Positions 14,190 through 28,016 of a stretch of 64,000 nucleotides of DNA are shown piece after piece (position 1 is the stretch's first letter; every line of letters begins with the position of its first letter). The translations under genes were made by a program, and so were the position numbers. Below the pieces are notes generated by a model, which was not told where the DNA came from, ran no database searches, and saw only the letters and a program-made list of their open reading frames with translations. Source of the stretch: Tubulanus polymorphus (Eukaryota > Nemertea > Palaeonemertea > Tubulaniformes > Tubulanidae). The stretch is from NCBI RefSeq assembly GCF_964204645.1, contig NC_134027.1, forward strand, positions 6,746,485 through 6,810,484, given 5' to 3'.

Positions 14190-14370
14190 CAGGTATTAAG
14201 CTCTCTTAACCCGTTATTAGCACTCAAACCGCCCTGCCAATTACTCCTCAAGCCGCCCAAATCCGCTGGGCACTTCTTTCGTATGCTGCACAAAAACGGT
14301 TATAGTGGGATTCGAACCCAATAACTTACGATAAACTACACACCTAAGTCCTCGAAATACCAACCAGAAA
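14190..14370 (-). repeat. Possible tRNA-derived SINE (B-box only)
   Basis: On the minus strand, GGGTTCGAATCCCAC (about 14305-14319) is a perfect RNA polymerase III B-box/T-loop sequence. No cloverleaf acceptor stem or clear D-arm can be folded around it, so it is not a functional tRNA gene. A GC-richer tail (GTGCCCAGCGGATTTGGGC) follows. A degenerate SINE head is the likely reading. Confidence 0.35.
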
Positions 14371-16227
14371 TCAACATCCTCCTATTTCAATTTCTCAAGT
14401 ATTTCATCATTTAGGATGTCCAACAGTAATAATCCGATAAACTTGTCTTGTTTACCAACAATTTAATCTAAAAAAATGTATTTTTTCTTTTGTTTTTTGT
14501 TTTACTTTTAAAATCTTCCCCATCATAAATCTTAACAGTTAAAAACATAATACATGAGATAAGAATACAAAATTTTACTAGGTTCCTATTTCACTAAGGG
14601 AAGTTCACTGGTCTAGTAATTGTCATCTATACTTTCCACCCAAAAATTTCTGACAAAATGTAGCTTATAACTTACATACCGGGTAGATCGTGTGATACAT
14701 TGCAGAATTTCCTTTTGTTTCTTCTACAATTTTATGCAATTTATCAATATATCCGTATTGACTACTAAGTGGCGAAAAAGGTAACTGGTGAATGAATTGA
14801 AACAATATTTTTCTATAAAAAATAGACTTCACATTTCTAGATAATTTGTGTACGAGTTGTTTGACTATGTGCCGTCTTACTCTAAACATTCATTGAATAT
14901 AAGCAAGCAATCAACAGGAATATACTGGTGTATCAGGAGTAAATAACACAAGCGTCAGATTCAAGATATATTGGGTTTATAATATTATTCTAGACTGCTC
15001 TCAAATACACTACTATCCAAAATTATTCTATTATTCGTTTGAAGACAATTTCAGCCCCATGTGAGATAACGTGGTAAGTGCATTGTTTAGATAATGAAAA
15101 GATTATAACCAGTGTAAAATCTTCATCAAACAAAAGTAATAAATACAAGGCGAGCGGGAGATCTAAGTATTATTAGATATTTCTTCAGATGATATAAGCC
15201 TAATAGAAATTTTGCTACATTTAAAAGGGATAATAGAGACCCCACCAAGTAAATGGAAGCAAACATTGTTATACATTAACGATTAATTCGCGAGTTTATC
15301 TAGGTTTGTGCTACTTCTTAAAATGCATAGGAAATATAAACTTTAAAACAGCTACTTTTTCTATAAACATCGAATAACTTCCCAAATATCTTGAGATGTT
15401 GAATCGCTCTGTATGTCTAAGGTATCATGAGGCCACACTAAAGAACAAAATGGGTTGATTAGAAGAAAACATTTCAGTAATTTAATCAGAGAAGATTGAT
15501 TACAATAGTAACTGTAACTATGCCAATTCTTTCCTACGGCAAAGGCAATCCCAAATACATGCCGCGTCCTTTTTCAAACATCCTACCAACAATCAACTAG
15601 CTGCATAAATTATGAAACAAAGAAAAAATTTATAACACCTCTTTTTACAATTCGCCGACAAAGCATACTCAGTCAGGGTTCATAGCTCGAGGACTTTACT
15701 CCTAAAAAAACATCAACGTAATACATCCAAGATGCAACAGTAACATATTCATTTGCATGCTCACAACTAAATACAAATTCAAAAGCTACCAGAAACCTGC
15801 TATGAACCCTAATGATTGAATAACACATCATATCATATACCATATCATGGTAAAAAGTGCCCTAAATAGTTATCATCTAACACAAATCCATTTTTAACAT
15901 CATGGCATATGATTAATACATATATGTACACACAGCATATTATAATTATTATCATAATTATTATTACCTATTCAGATCTTTTGATTCAATGAATGGATGA
16001 CGTAACGTATTCCACAAAAAATATGTGTCAGCATCATCAAAAGAATTGGGATGATCATTTAACAACCAACAGCATCATTGTTAACTCACATGTACAGGAC
16101 TTGTGCATGAATGAACAGATCATTTTGACATATAAACTTATTCTATCGGATGCAAAAATTTCACTCTTGACAAATGGTCAAACTCCGGAACTAGGTTCAT
16201 GTCTGGATAGGGGATGTCTTCTTAATC

Positions 16228-16233
16228 TTTATT
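16228..16233 (-). terminator. Candidate polyadenylation signal of the CNBP-like gene
   Basis: The reverse complement of AATAAA lies 336 bp beyond the stop codon. It is the nearest canonical hexamer I saw on this strand. Confidence 0.4.
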
Positions 16234-16568
16234 AACTTACAAGTTAATTAAAAACGTTAACAATCAAAAATATATACTTTTCCCCATATCTAAACCGTAT
16301 CTGTACACACTTAGTGAGGTTTGCGATTAAGTCACATGGTCAGGGAACCCTATATCAATTGTTTTTTTAAAACTTTATCAATCACGGATCAAAGCGGCAC
16401 AAAAAGGACAAACACCAGCCCTCACAATACCTTCAAAATACACGAGAAAGCATTTTTTTTCTATGTACAAACGAACACCTAAACTACCAGTTCTCAGCTG
16501 GTCAAATACTAGATATGGATCGGATAAATTAAATTGTGTTCACCCTCTCCTCTGTACTTGTCGACGGT

Positions 16569-18298
16569 TTAATCTTCGTCTTCAGCTGGTTCCTCGGTGC
16601 AGTCTTTGGCACGATGACCCTTCTTCTTGCAGTTGTAACACATGATGTTGTTGTTTTGATATGCATTACTACTCGTACAATCACGAGCCAGATGGCCCTT
16701 TTCATCACATCTGAAATGTAGATTACGAAATTGCTTCATGTTTTTCTCACTCGTTTATGTAGCTTTATGATAATTTCATCGACTCTATGACAAATAAGCC
16801 TATTCCCAAAATAACTCGAAGCCATTAATTGAGGGTGTGGTAAATGCATTGACGGATATTAAGAAATTGCTTGATGTTAGTTGAGGAATATGTCTACTCC
16901 TTATTTCTAAATTGAACACAATGGCCCACTGGGACTCCAAATCCCAAGTGGGCTAAAATGGAGTAAGTGACCTAAGGCTACTATTGACGTAGCTAGTTGC
17001 CAAACACTTAAATTTAATTTCAAAATCGATGATTATATAACTGAATTCGGAATGTCATGGTGTTGCGTTTTCTTAATAACTGACTGAAATAAAATCTATT
17101 TATAACTGAATAAAATATCTTATTACCTGTAACAGGTTATAGTAGCATCTGAGCTTCTACAGGATTGAGCAATGTGACCGGTTTGCCCACATCTGTAACA
17201 AACACGACCATCGGTTTCCTTCTCAGTGCACTGGCGAGCTAAGTGTCCAGTTTTGTCACACTTGTAGCAAGCCTTGCGTGGTGGATCAGGGCATTCTCTC
17301 ATCACATGACCTGACTTCGAACAGTTATAACACGCACCTGGAAATGAGATTGAAACCACACACTATAAAAGCTGTCTCGACTGGATCAATTCCAGCCATT
17401 TACTCAAATTGAAGGCATCTCCTAATGTTTGCGAGGTGGAGAATTAAAACAATCAAGAATCAACTAGTTCCGTTATTTTTTCATAGCCATCGTCGGAAGT
17501 TTACTTGAAGCCCTTTACTACTGGAACATTCTGAGATTTTTAAATGCACGATTTCAATGGTGACGTTCAATTAATTGAAATTCTCTCAATAAAACCTGCA
17601 ATATTTTATAGATTTAGATTAGATTACCTAACAGTAATCAAATTGCAAATCTATACTACAGGCAACGCATAATGCGCATCGAGCCATTTGATGGGAGACT
17701 GGCTGCTGGTTCATTTATTCAACACACCAGTTCTTCACAGTACTAAAACACTAGTTTTGATATTTCCACATACCAGAATCAACAGTTGCGGCGCATTCTT
17801 TGGCAAAGTGACCTGTGTCACCACATTTATAACAGCGAGGCTCCGATGATTCTTTGCATTCCTTAGCTATGTGACCAGCCTTGCCACATCTGAAGCATTT
17901 ATCTGAAAATGATATGTCAGTTCTTAAGACTTGAAGCAAGCATTTGTACCGAAAACCTTCTTGAAGACAATCGGATTTGGGGAAACCAAATTTTCATTCC
18001 GAAAACACCACATACCATTGCCATTTTATTATGGCTGTCAGAAGCATTTCATGGGTGATTGGGAAATAAGGGAATGATTCTTTCAGAAATACCGACCAAC
18101 AATTAGGGTTAATGAAAATTATAAGTTTGCAGGAGGAATTCCCAGAGATGAAAAACATCTAAAATTACCTCCACCACCACGGAATCGACCACCACGCGAG
18201 TTACTACCTCTCGAGCGACAGTTGGCGACGTTATGTCCCGGTCTTCCACAACCGTAACACCGGCTTGTACTACGAACTTCACGAGTCTCACTCATCAT
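16569..18298 (-). CDS. CNBP/Gis2-like CCHC zinc-knuckle nucleic-acid-binding protein
   Basis: Single-stranded RNA/DNA-binding protein of the CNBP (ZNF9) family, known for roles in translation control. Four exons: 18169-18298, 17774-17902, 17127-17337 and 16569-16710, total 203 residues, all junctions in phase. The start is the first of two adjacent ATGs (MMSETREV). Eight CX2CX4HX4C knuckles are readable: CYGCGRPGHNVANC, CFRCGKAGHIAKEC, CYKCGDTGHFAKEC, CYNCSKSGHVMREC, CYKCDKTGHLARQC, CYRCGQTGHIAQSC, CYRCDEKGHLARDC and CYNCKKKGHRAKDC. An Arg-Gly-rich (RGG) spacer separates knuckles 1 and 2, as in CNBP. The seventh knuckle is split by the last intron. The protein ends in an acidic tail, TEEPAEDED. 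Vertebrate CNBP has seven knuckles, so one is extra. A TTGTAG acceptor just upstream of the ATG suggests a separate non-coding first exon. Confidence 0.94.
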
Positions 18299-20643
18299 CG
18301 ACAACTACTACACCTTCAACACTACTAACTTCCCTACAATAACAAAACATTTCATCAAAATAACAAAATTACTCCGCAACGCAGCATATATCCATAGATA
18401 AATGGCTACCATTTTTCTTATAAGTTATTCCTGTAATATTCGGTGTCGCGCAATACTGTGGACATTTCAATTTAAGTGCAGTAGTTTCTAGGTAAGTGCT
18501 AGGTTTTCTTTCTGCTAAGGCGCTCTAAATTAACAAACTGAATGTGCTTTTAAGAGTATCAACATAATACAATTCAAAAACAGATTGATATATTGTTCGA
18601 TTGAGATCGGTATTTTTCGTTTGCTAATTTTTTTGTAAATATATCAGGAGGAAAAATCACTCAGAAAATCTATGTGCAAAGGACTGATTTCTATATTTTT
18701 GACTGCATTAGCAAAACCTTTGAGACACGTTTAGTGGTCAAACTTGTTGTGTCATTTGATAAGCAAAAATATCCGACAAATAATAATTATCAAGGGGGAT
18801 AGGCTAGCTAAACAATAGGGTATCAGTCATCTAGAGATTATCAATCAATCAAGAGAATATTCCTAGTTTAAACAACAGTTTCCTGCCGAGAATGGGCAGA
18901 AAACCCCCATAAATAATATGAGCATTACAACAGATTTAAATTTTGATGTAGGAATCAAGCAAACAAATATATAGAAATGGAGAAGGGATCCGGGCTCGAT
19001 CGATCCATCCATGCATATGCGCGTCATTAATTTATTATTGATCAGTGTTAGCTCGGCAGCGAGGATGTCAGCAGAGGGAAATAAATCCAATTCAAGCGCC
19101 CTTGAATGGAAACAATGCGGAATGAAATCGCCGTCAAAATAATCGCAAATTACCATTTAGAACATGTATCTATTTTACAGCAACAACAAATTATCTACAT
19201 ACCCTATCTCTTCTCAAACTAAACTCCTGACTTCTCCCACCTCCTCTTCTCACCAACAAGATGGTTGCTTTGGCTTCACCACGTGGTTTTGCACACGGTT
19301 TTCGCAATATGAGGTAACGCTACAATACGGCGGTAATCGAATCAAGACTACAAGTCACCGCTAGATATCGCCATCGGACCGCATGGGGGTGACAGGACGG
19401 ACCCCGAAGATAGTGGGCCCTGTTTCAATCAAAAGATCTCATTTCAATCGATCAATGTCTAATTCAAATTTTTGGATTCACTTCCGTTCAGATGTCAAAT
19501 TCCACCAGCTATCCCGCCAGCCGGATGCCGACGGTCATGAACCCGGGTGTCCAGTAGCGCCAACGCGGCGATCGGAAACGCCGCGTGGGTGCCATCGGGC
19601 CATGAAAAGGTCGTCCAGCACTCTTGAATCCGTCTCTGCACAAGAAATAGCCCAGTCATGGTTTAACTTCTCTTTCCCGGGGCCTTTCTTTTCATTCAAA
19701 TTAAATCCTGAGTAACATAGAATAGTGTACTTGTTAGAAACTGTCTGTGTTTATTTTTCTTTTAATTGTTTTTTGTGTTCCTTGTTAGTTTCTTTGCCTG
19801 TTTCGGGCTCCAAAAGTGCCGTATACCGTTCTCCGCTAATTTGGACCCTTCAAAATTGCAAAATGGCCTGGTAATCATTTCAATGATTAGGCCTACTCCT
19901 CACCACTTGCACTGAGCTAAATTCTTCGTCTCCCTCAAAGTTATTTTTGGAGGTTTGATCAAATCGATTTACCATAAATTGATCACTGATCAAAACGCGC
20001 GGTCGGATTCAGCTATCTGCCATCGATTTATTTAAATCATCCGATCTACTCAATTTGATTCGCATCCAAATCTCTTGTGCAGCGATTTTGGTACGGTTGA
20101 TTTATCCAAAGCGATTTGCTTAGATTATAAATGCCTCTTATCTCTTGATAGATAAATCCTTTGTAGGGGTTAGTGCACCATCTCTAGGAAATTTCAAGAA
20201 ATTCCGGTGTCGTTGTCCGAATATTTTGCCACCCGGTAGTTGTCACCTCGCGTGCCATTTGCGGAATCCTTGATTGCCACAGTCGACTGCGCTGAGTCCT
20301 CGGGTTTTTTTATCTATAACCCGGAAATACTCGTTCAACATATTCAAAACCACAAACAAACATTGTAGGGTCGAATCCCATCACAATTTACGTAATTAAA
20401 CCAGCGTATTTACGTATGTGATTGTGTATAATTGTATTATAAACTAAGATAATGATTGCAATATGTGGATACATATCGTTTTACATTCACTCTTTTACAT
20501 TCCTACCAGCAACATCAATATAATGATCAATATTTTCTGAGGTGTGTAAATATACAAACCCCAGCCGGATATATTCTAACCGTTACCCGATTAACTCCAT
20601 TGGGCATCTGTCATCGCGCTGAATAAACCAAAACAACGTGAAA
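18299..20643. other. Divergent promoter gap between CNBP-like gene and GABARAPL2
   Basis: No supported coding exon. The head-to-head arrangement means both promoters should lie here. The stretch at about 19380-19640 is visibly richer in G, C and CpG than its surroundings, which suits a promoter-type island, but I see no recognised coding product in any frame. A noncoding 5' exon of the CNBP-like gene is probably included. Confidence 0.45.
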
Positions 20644-21700
<1,057 letters not shown>

Positions 21701-21913
21701 GCAATTCAAAATAACATTTTCTGTCTCTTGTTTATTAGTTTTCTGTATTTTTGGCATCCACCGGTCAAAGTAAAAGGTTGATTGACGATTTCATGTCTAA
21801 AAGTCAACTGATTCGTTTAAAAGTTGTATGATCATCGATTTCTATGGACACCTTTTCTCGACGTGATATTATGATATGAGCACATTCAATGAAATATATA
21901 CCACATTCAATGA

Positions 21914-21919
21914 AATAAA
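21914..21919 (+). terminator. Polyadenylation signal AATAAA for GABARAPL2
   Basis: Canonical hexamer 214 bp after the stop codon, inside a short direct repeat (CACATTCAATGAAAT occurs twice, near 21880 and 21902). Later hexamers around 22519 could give longer transcripts. Confidence 0.5.
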
Positions 21920-22027
21920 CAATTTTGTGTATATTGTACTATATCAAAAATTCATATATACATACCATGATTTTTAAAAGCCGACTTGAAAACCATTAAA
22001 GGAATCCTTAAAGAATACCCTGTATGC

Positions 22028-22140
22028 AGAACCCGGTTCCACAGTTGTGAGTTAGAGTTAACTCTGAGTTAGAATTAGTTAATTTTCAATGTTTTAACTT
22101 GGAGTCAAATCTTAACTCGGAACTGTGGAACTGGGTCCAG
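22028..22140. mobile_element. MITE family B copy 1 (CCGGTTCCACA ends)
   Basis: The left end CCCGGTTCCACAGTTGTGAG pairs with the right end GGAACTGTGGAACTGGGTCC. TGAGTTA/TTAACTC motifs run inward. Related copies sit at 59170-59646 and 60328-60440 in introns of the phosphorylase kinase gene. Confidence 0.7.
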
Positions 22141-24779
22141 AATTTTCTTCATTCATTTCCTATTTTAAGATGCACGCACATTCACATATTTTTACATATA
22201 GAGTGGTGCTTGAAGCACAAAATCGAAATAACATTTCATGAATCAGCCTCTATAGCACATGTACCTCAAGATGTATTAATATGAACAGTGATAAGTGTGA
22301 ATCTTGTCATCAATATGTTATGTAATGATCACTACATGTTTTGTTGTACATAAGTTACTGGAGTCTTTACATTGATGGTGCTAATAAATCATCGAAGAAA
22401 CAAAGAGGTTGATTTGCATTATTCAGTACAGTTTATTGAGAGTTTTATAGTGTGGAATTATTGTTTGTGGTGATTCTGTAATAATTGTGTGTATTCATTA
22501 TACGCATTTATTTTATTCAATAAAAAATACATATGTTTTTATAAGGAATATTGATCGTGACTTTTTTCTTCAAATGTTTATCATTCGCAGCGATTGAATT
22601 GTCGGTTCTTATCTTATTCCTAAGAAATAGCCATCATAATTTGAATTTTTTATGGGGAGGGGCACTGCTGCCCGAATGATTCCAATGACATAATCTCAAA
22701 ATAAAGTGAACGTCTCAATTTAATCCTTGAGATGACGTGTCATCAGATATGGCCGATAACGCCCCTGCAGTTTTCATCACTGTTCACCAAATAAAGCTAA
22801 CGCCGCAAGAAGAATGGATTAAGGTAAACCATGTGTAAGGCGGATCGGTGATAGTCGAATATCGTTTATATCGGGTGAATATTGGGCCCGATTTTTCCAT
22901 CGTTCTTTTTGGAAAAAAAATAAGTCGGATTATGTAAGTCGGAATCTCGTAATACTTTTCTTGGTCCCAAGATAAACGATCGCACTATTTTCTTCCCTCT
23001 GCAGTTTGATTTCTTCCCCGTCCGAACCATGTTCCTGGCTTGGAATCGACGATACATGTCAACGGTTGTTACTTTGGTAGTGGTAAGTGTATTCGAATGA
23101 ATTTAGAAAGATAAACCCGAAATATTTCAGTGTTTTGAATCATTTCTAATTGTTGATGTCGATTTCCCCGTTTACAGAAATTAATTCTCAAGTCCGTAGT
23201 TTTCGTAATAATGGAAATCCGACTTATTCAAGGTTGACGGACGTCTTCTAAGTCGAAGGATGTCCTTGCTCCCTAAAGATCCGACTTACGCAACGTTAAC
23301 TGTTTTTTTCTGACCATGAAATTAAAATGCACGATACGATTATCTTTTGTTTTTATGCGTGACACGAGTCTAATGAGGTAACGGAAAGATGTACTATAAA
23401 TCAATGGGTTTGACAATGTAGATTCCCGCGCTATTCAATGTCGAGTCAATGCCGAGTACTGTCTCGTGGGATAATTTATTTGCATTTACGTAGTTATTGT
23501 TCCCTCATGACGGTAACTACGTACACAAATTGCCATGTATATATAAGTATGGGATCTATATATAAGTCTGTGGAATGTAAGGTGGCATTTTGAAAACTAA
23601 ATCGAATTTAAGTTCGAACGAATGTGAAATAACCACTGAAAAAAGTGATGATGGAAATATTTTTTGAAACAAATTGAGAAATATATAGGATGGACTTAAA
23701 TTTGATTACGCACGCAACTCAGAAACAACAGAAACGCCACTTTCTCGAATTCGCGGCGGATTTCTACGCGCTGGACACAATTAGCTTGTGACAGTTCAAA
23801 ACTGGATAACGAGAAACAACAGTTGCGTGTGTCAGCGAATGGGCATTCATAATTTAATAAAGCATAAAAAGACCTCCGTCAATCTTGACTGTTCTTGTAC
23901 AATGGTCAGTGCCATACAGGTCGTGCAGTACTAACAAGACATGTGTACACATCAGGAATTTGTCGACAACATTACACGGTTGACCGCGCGAACAATATCT
24001 CCCCCAGGAAGACAAAATGGCCACTATCACTAAGGAATACGCACGCAATTGGATTTACATGGAATTCGGCGTAAGTTCTTTCAAATCATACTTGATAACA
24101 TATCAGCGCATACACAGAAAGGTACATCTCTATCTATTGACCAATTTAGACAAGTGGGCATAGGTTCTGTAAACAACGAAAACTTACCTCAATATCCCCA
24201 TAGAGCATTTTCAATTCTATTTACATCACGAGTTTACACGTAGGAACGTAACTCGCGCTAAACATGATGACAAAACTCTTGTGTGAAATACATCGGTCAG
24301 TTCTATATGGAGTTTTTCCATTTTCATAGCAAATCCAAATAACACCTCCAATTCCGTAAATTCTAGAAAAATACCGGGATTTTAAGTCTCCATGTAGTAG
24401 TTTTATTTTCAAAAAATTTAGTATTTCATTTCATATATATGTATATATACATATACATAAACATATATGTATATACGGAATTTCATGAAATTGAAATATA
24501 TACGTTTCATGTTTAGAGGAAGAACTCATTAGCAGTTTAATATTTGGTTATATGAAACGTGTGATCTCTATCGGAAACCGTTCATTTTCACATTTGCTGC
24601 TATGAAATTTATGGCGATTTTCCACGCGCTTACATCGTATCCACGTCGATGTCATTATACACGTAATGCTTCGACAAGAGACCGTGCACATAAATAAGAT
24701 ATGTTAACATGTTAACATAAGTATGCAAGTATTAGACATGTAATTCACTTAGTAAGATGTGTATTTTTCAGGCAAAAAG
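22141..24779. other. Gap upstream of the orphan membrane-protein gene
   Basis: No confident exon. It contains several copies of an ATCCGACTTA-type motif (near 22920-22946, 23216 and 23277-23288) that look like the remains of a dispersed repeat. An alternating AT palindromic tract lies at 24435-24475. A 5' UTR exon of the next gene must end somewhere here, because an acceptor (TTTTTCAG) lies just before its ATG exon. Confidence 0.45.
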
Positions 24780-26840
24780 ATGATATCTAAGTACGCTGCG
24801 TGCTTGCTGTTTGCATATCTGACACAGATCGAAGCAAGTGAGTAACTTTCAGTTCTAATGGCTTTAAGTTTTCTGAATTGATTTGTCGAAAACTCTTTCC
24901 TCCTACGAATAAGATATGTTATAAAGATCTGCTGACTAGATAATGCCCGCTACTGATATATACGTATATATGTTAGTTAACGTCTTTTCTAATTCTTTCT
25001 GTAATAAGGTAAAGGTTAATCCGTTCCGCGTTTCGAGCGCATAATGTCTTCGCTCGCAGCTTTTTTTTACTGTGATGTCCCATTGGAAACGGCCAAATTA
25101 ATACGAATTTTCTGTCAATCATTTTGTTATGTCAACTCCATGGCTACTTATATTTATGCATTAGGCATGAGTGACAACGTCAACTATGTAATTAGCCTAA
25201 CTGAAACTTCTCGAACCAACCCAAAAAATGATAAGAATTTGTTCACAAAAACGTATTTTCATTGACCAGTTAAATGATCATCTGCATATATTTAATATTG
25301 AAATGACTAAATGAAAGTGACCAGCTATGGCTACCGGCGGCTAATTCCATTTCGAATATGTGGAAGTTTCCTCTAAAACGATACTTTTTCATATCTTTTT
25401 CATGTAGGTACAACGCCGGCCACACCATTGCCGACAACCTCGTCATGGTGGGACACAGACTATCCAAAAGCGGTCATAACTCTAGCTGTTTTAGCCGGTG
25501 CGTTGATAATAGGAATTGCCATAGCAAAATTAGCTGAGTGGTTTTATAAAAGGAACAGTGTCAGAGACGATGCCAGTGATATATCGGAACACACAAAAGA
25601 ACTACTTCGTAAACAGCTGGCACTGCTATCGATGCGAAAGAATAGAAAAGCTCTGCATTCCGGTCAACTCAAAGATCACGAAAACCCTGAAATAGACCAA
25701 AAGGCGAAAACATCGAAGATCTTGAAGACATGGATGAACAAAGCAAAACGATCTCGCACGAAAAGCGAAAATAATACGATAACCGCGACAGTAATTGTGA
25801 ACAACAACGCCGCGGTGTTTGATTCTGCAAACAGCCCGCCGTCACGACCGAAAACTAGAATCAGTTTTTCGGACGAGCAAAAAAAGTACAACGACGCTCA
25901 ACAGCAGTGGGATGACGTTAACGAGATCACGGCTGACGTGAGTCCAGTCCCATTAGCAGAAGGGAGTGAAGGCAATAAAAAGCAACTCGTGAACGGGAGC
26001 GCTGGAAAACGATCTGAATCCCCTGTGAAACGATCGGCATCTCCGAAAAAACGACCGTCGTTGAAATCGGTCTCAGAAGCACAAGCGAGCGCTAAAAATA
26101 CGAAGGGCAGCCTTACTTCGGAGGAGTTCGAATTCATTGACGAAACGTTAAAAGCCATGGACGATAAAAAGCCCGAAGGCAAACCAGTGAAAAATAAATC
26201 GCCAGCAAGTCCAAAATCACGGACACCTAGTCCGAAGAAACGAACTACAAGCCCACCCAAAAAGGACAGTGAAGTGGCGCCCAAAAAAAGTGATACGATA
26301 ACACCAAATCCTGTGATAAAAAATGACGCAATAAAATCGAAACCAGCCAACAGGGCCTCTCCTACGGCACCCCCGGGATTAGAACCAAAGCCACCGTTAA
26401 ATAAAACGGTCGCTGCAGACGATAACGGGCAAGATAGCGTGGCATATTCCCGTTATAGTGTACCATCCCCTCGATCTGATAATAATAAGACAATACCGCG
26501 CCCAGTATCAGCTTGGAAGCCCGAACAGGGCTCGCAACCATCGACGAGTGATTCGGCGGCAAAAAAATCTACTTCAACTATTGTAAAAGACACTAAAGCC
26601 AATAGCGGGAATCATGCTTCGCCGCCGCCTGCTACTTCATCAAAAACGCGGCCGCAGACAGGTGCCTCGACTTCGACTGGCAAAACGAAAAGTGCGGACG
26701 ATAAAGCGCGGCCGGTTACCGCTAGCACGAGAGTTGTTGCGACGAACCATCAAAGCAAAGATTCGAACTCGACGAAAAAACAGACCACCCCGACAAAAAC
26801 TGCTTATAGTGATAGACCTACTGCAAAAAGTGCTAAATAA
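24780..26840 (+). CDS. Orphan type I single-pass membrane protein with long basic Ser/Pro/Lys tail
   Basis: I do not recognise this protein. Two coding exons, 24780-24837 and 25408-26840, join in phase to 496 residues. Residues 1-20 (MISKYAACLLFAYLTQIEAS) form a signal peptide that ends exactly at the intron. A short Thr/Pro-rich outside segment of about 20 residues (TTPATPLPTTSSWW) follows. One transmembrane helix spans about 41-59 (AVITLAVLAGALIIGIAIA). The remaining about 435 residues form a disordered, Lys/Ser/Pro-rich cytoplasmic tail with repeated SPKK/SPKKR-type motifs, resembling proline-directed kinase sites or cytoskeleton/DNA-binding linkers. No enzyme motif is visible. The lack of stops over 1.4 kb and the fitting signal exon argue for a real gene. 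It is probably fast-evolving or lineage-specific. Confidence 0.8.
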
Positions 26841-28016
26841 CCCGGGTTATTTTATCACGCGGTGCACATCGTGCCAAATACATTTATATACAGTTCATAA
26901 ATGGTTTTGCCGCGGGTAAAGCTATAGACCGTCCAAACAGATCGACTCGTCTCTCTAGACGATTTAGTAAACATGGATCACAAGCATAACCCGGACAGAC
27001 AACGATTCCACAATTATTGACGTCGGTTGTATATATAGTTGTATGTTTCACGATTATGCTGAATAATTTATTGCTCGGGCGAACTACAGGTCTAGCTATA
27101 CTAAAGATATTGTACACAGTGATCTGGAAGAAATACAGGAACAATGATTGGGCACTGGACTTATCGTAAGTCCAGGTAACAGTAAGAGATTGAGCCTGTC
27201 CAATTTCTTATTTTTTCGTATATACGAATTAATTAAGCAACATTATTGCGAAATGACAAGTAAATATTTACACCACAATTCTTTAATTGTGACAGGGTAA
27301 TTTAGGTTAATTACAAAAAATAGTTAGATAGACTACCTCCTGCAAAACGAATACGGTGAAAAACGCGTGAAGATGATTGATGATACATGTATTTATACCT
27401 TAGATTAAAAAGATTCAGTTCCCGCCTTCGTGGAGTTCAAAATTCAGAACGAATAAGTTAAACTGAATAATATGGGCTTATCTGGTTGCTTACGATGATT
27501 ACTTAGTCAGCTGGGCACGTTAAACGCAGCACATCTCAGTTAAAAGAAAATCTTTAGTGCTATAATTAATCTTTAAAATGAATTATTTCGCTATTTTTTA
27601 ACAACCATTTTTTGAAAAGTTCATAACTATTTGCAGTGTTTGCTAATATTTTCCATGAAAATCATCGAATCAAAGCAGGAGAAACACTGTTTTCCTGTTC
27701 TTAAGATTTAACTTGAAATATTGCTGCTAGTCCTGTTTTCATTAGATGTTGACAAACTTGTTAATAATTTCTTATGGGGCAAGAAGATTCATTTTGTTCC
27801 CATTACTATAATGGTTCTATAATGTAATACGGAAGTTTAGAAAATCATACAATTTATAGATCTCCATGCTCTCAGGTTAAAACTCAACAATGGCAAAATA
27901 TCCTCATAAGAAAAGACTAAGTTGACTAAAGTTTTTCTTTTTTTGTAAAACATCGTACATGCAATTGTATTGACATTTTGTATAATTTAATGGAAATTCA
28001 TAATACATAAATGATT
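26841..28016. other. Gap between convergent membrane-protein gene and PSMG2
   Basis: No coding exon supported. It should contain both 3' UTRs. The sequence is AT-rich, without clear repeats. Confidence 0.5.

Larger units (their letters stand above)
11944..16568. other. Long non-coding gap between convergent ACAD9 and CNBP-like genes
   Basis: About 4.6 kb without a supportable exon. The right end should hold the 3' UTR of the minus-strand CNBP-like gene: a reverse AATAAA occurs at 16228-16233, 336 bp past its stop. A possible tRNA-derived SINE lies at 14190-14370. The rest is AT-rich, with simple TTATTA runs near 15940-15970. Confidence 0.5.

Noticed and set aside
14300-14345. tRNA gene on the minus strand
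   Set aside because: Only the T-loop/B-box fits. Acceptor and D stems cannot be formed, so it is listed as a possible SINE remnant.
19164-19715. Two plus-strand ORFs in the CpG-richer stretch upstream of GABARAPL2
   Set aside because: No recognisable domain or splice continuation. The base composition suggests a promoter-type region.
22749-23082. Two exon-like plus-strand pieces starting MADNAPAVFITVHQ... and FDFFPVRTMFLAWN..., in compatible phase
   Set aside because: No family resemblance, no convincing following exon, and they sit among repeat-like ATCCGACTTA words. Transcript data would be needed.
23854-24048. Minus-strand 64-residue frame resembling a small Cys-rich secreted peptide
   Set aside because: It begins at TTG with no ATG, has no supporting context and lies in a likely promoter region.
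24016-24069. Plus-strand ATG piece MATITKEYARNWIYMEFG ending at a GTAAGT donor
   Set aside because: Joining it to the acceptor at 24772 runs into TGA, so it cannot extend the orphan membrane protein. At best it is a 5' UTR exon with an upstream ORF.
25898-26350. Minus-strand 150-residue hydrophobic ORF
   Set aside because: It is the antisense shadow of the Lys/Ser/Pro-rich tail of the orphan membrane protein.
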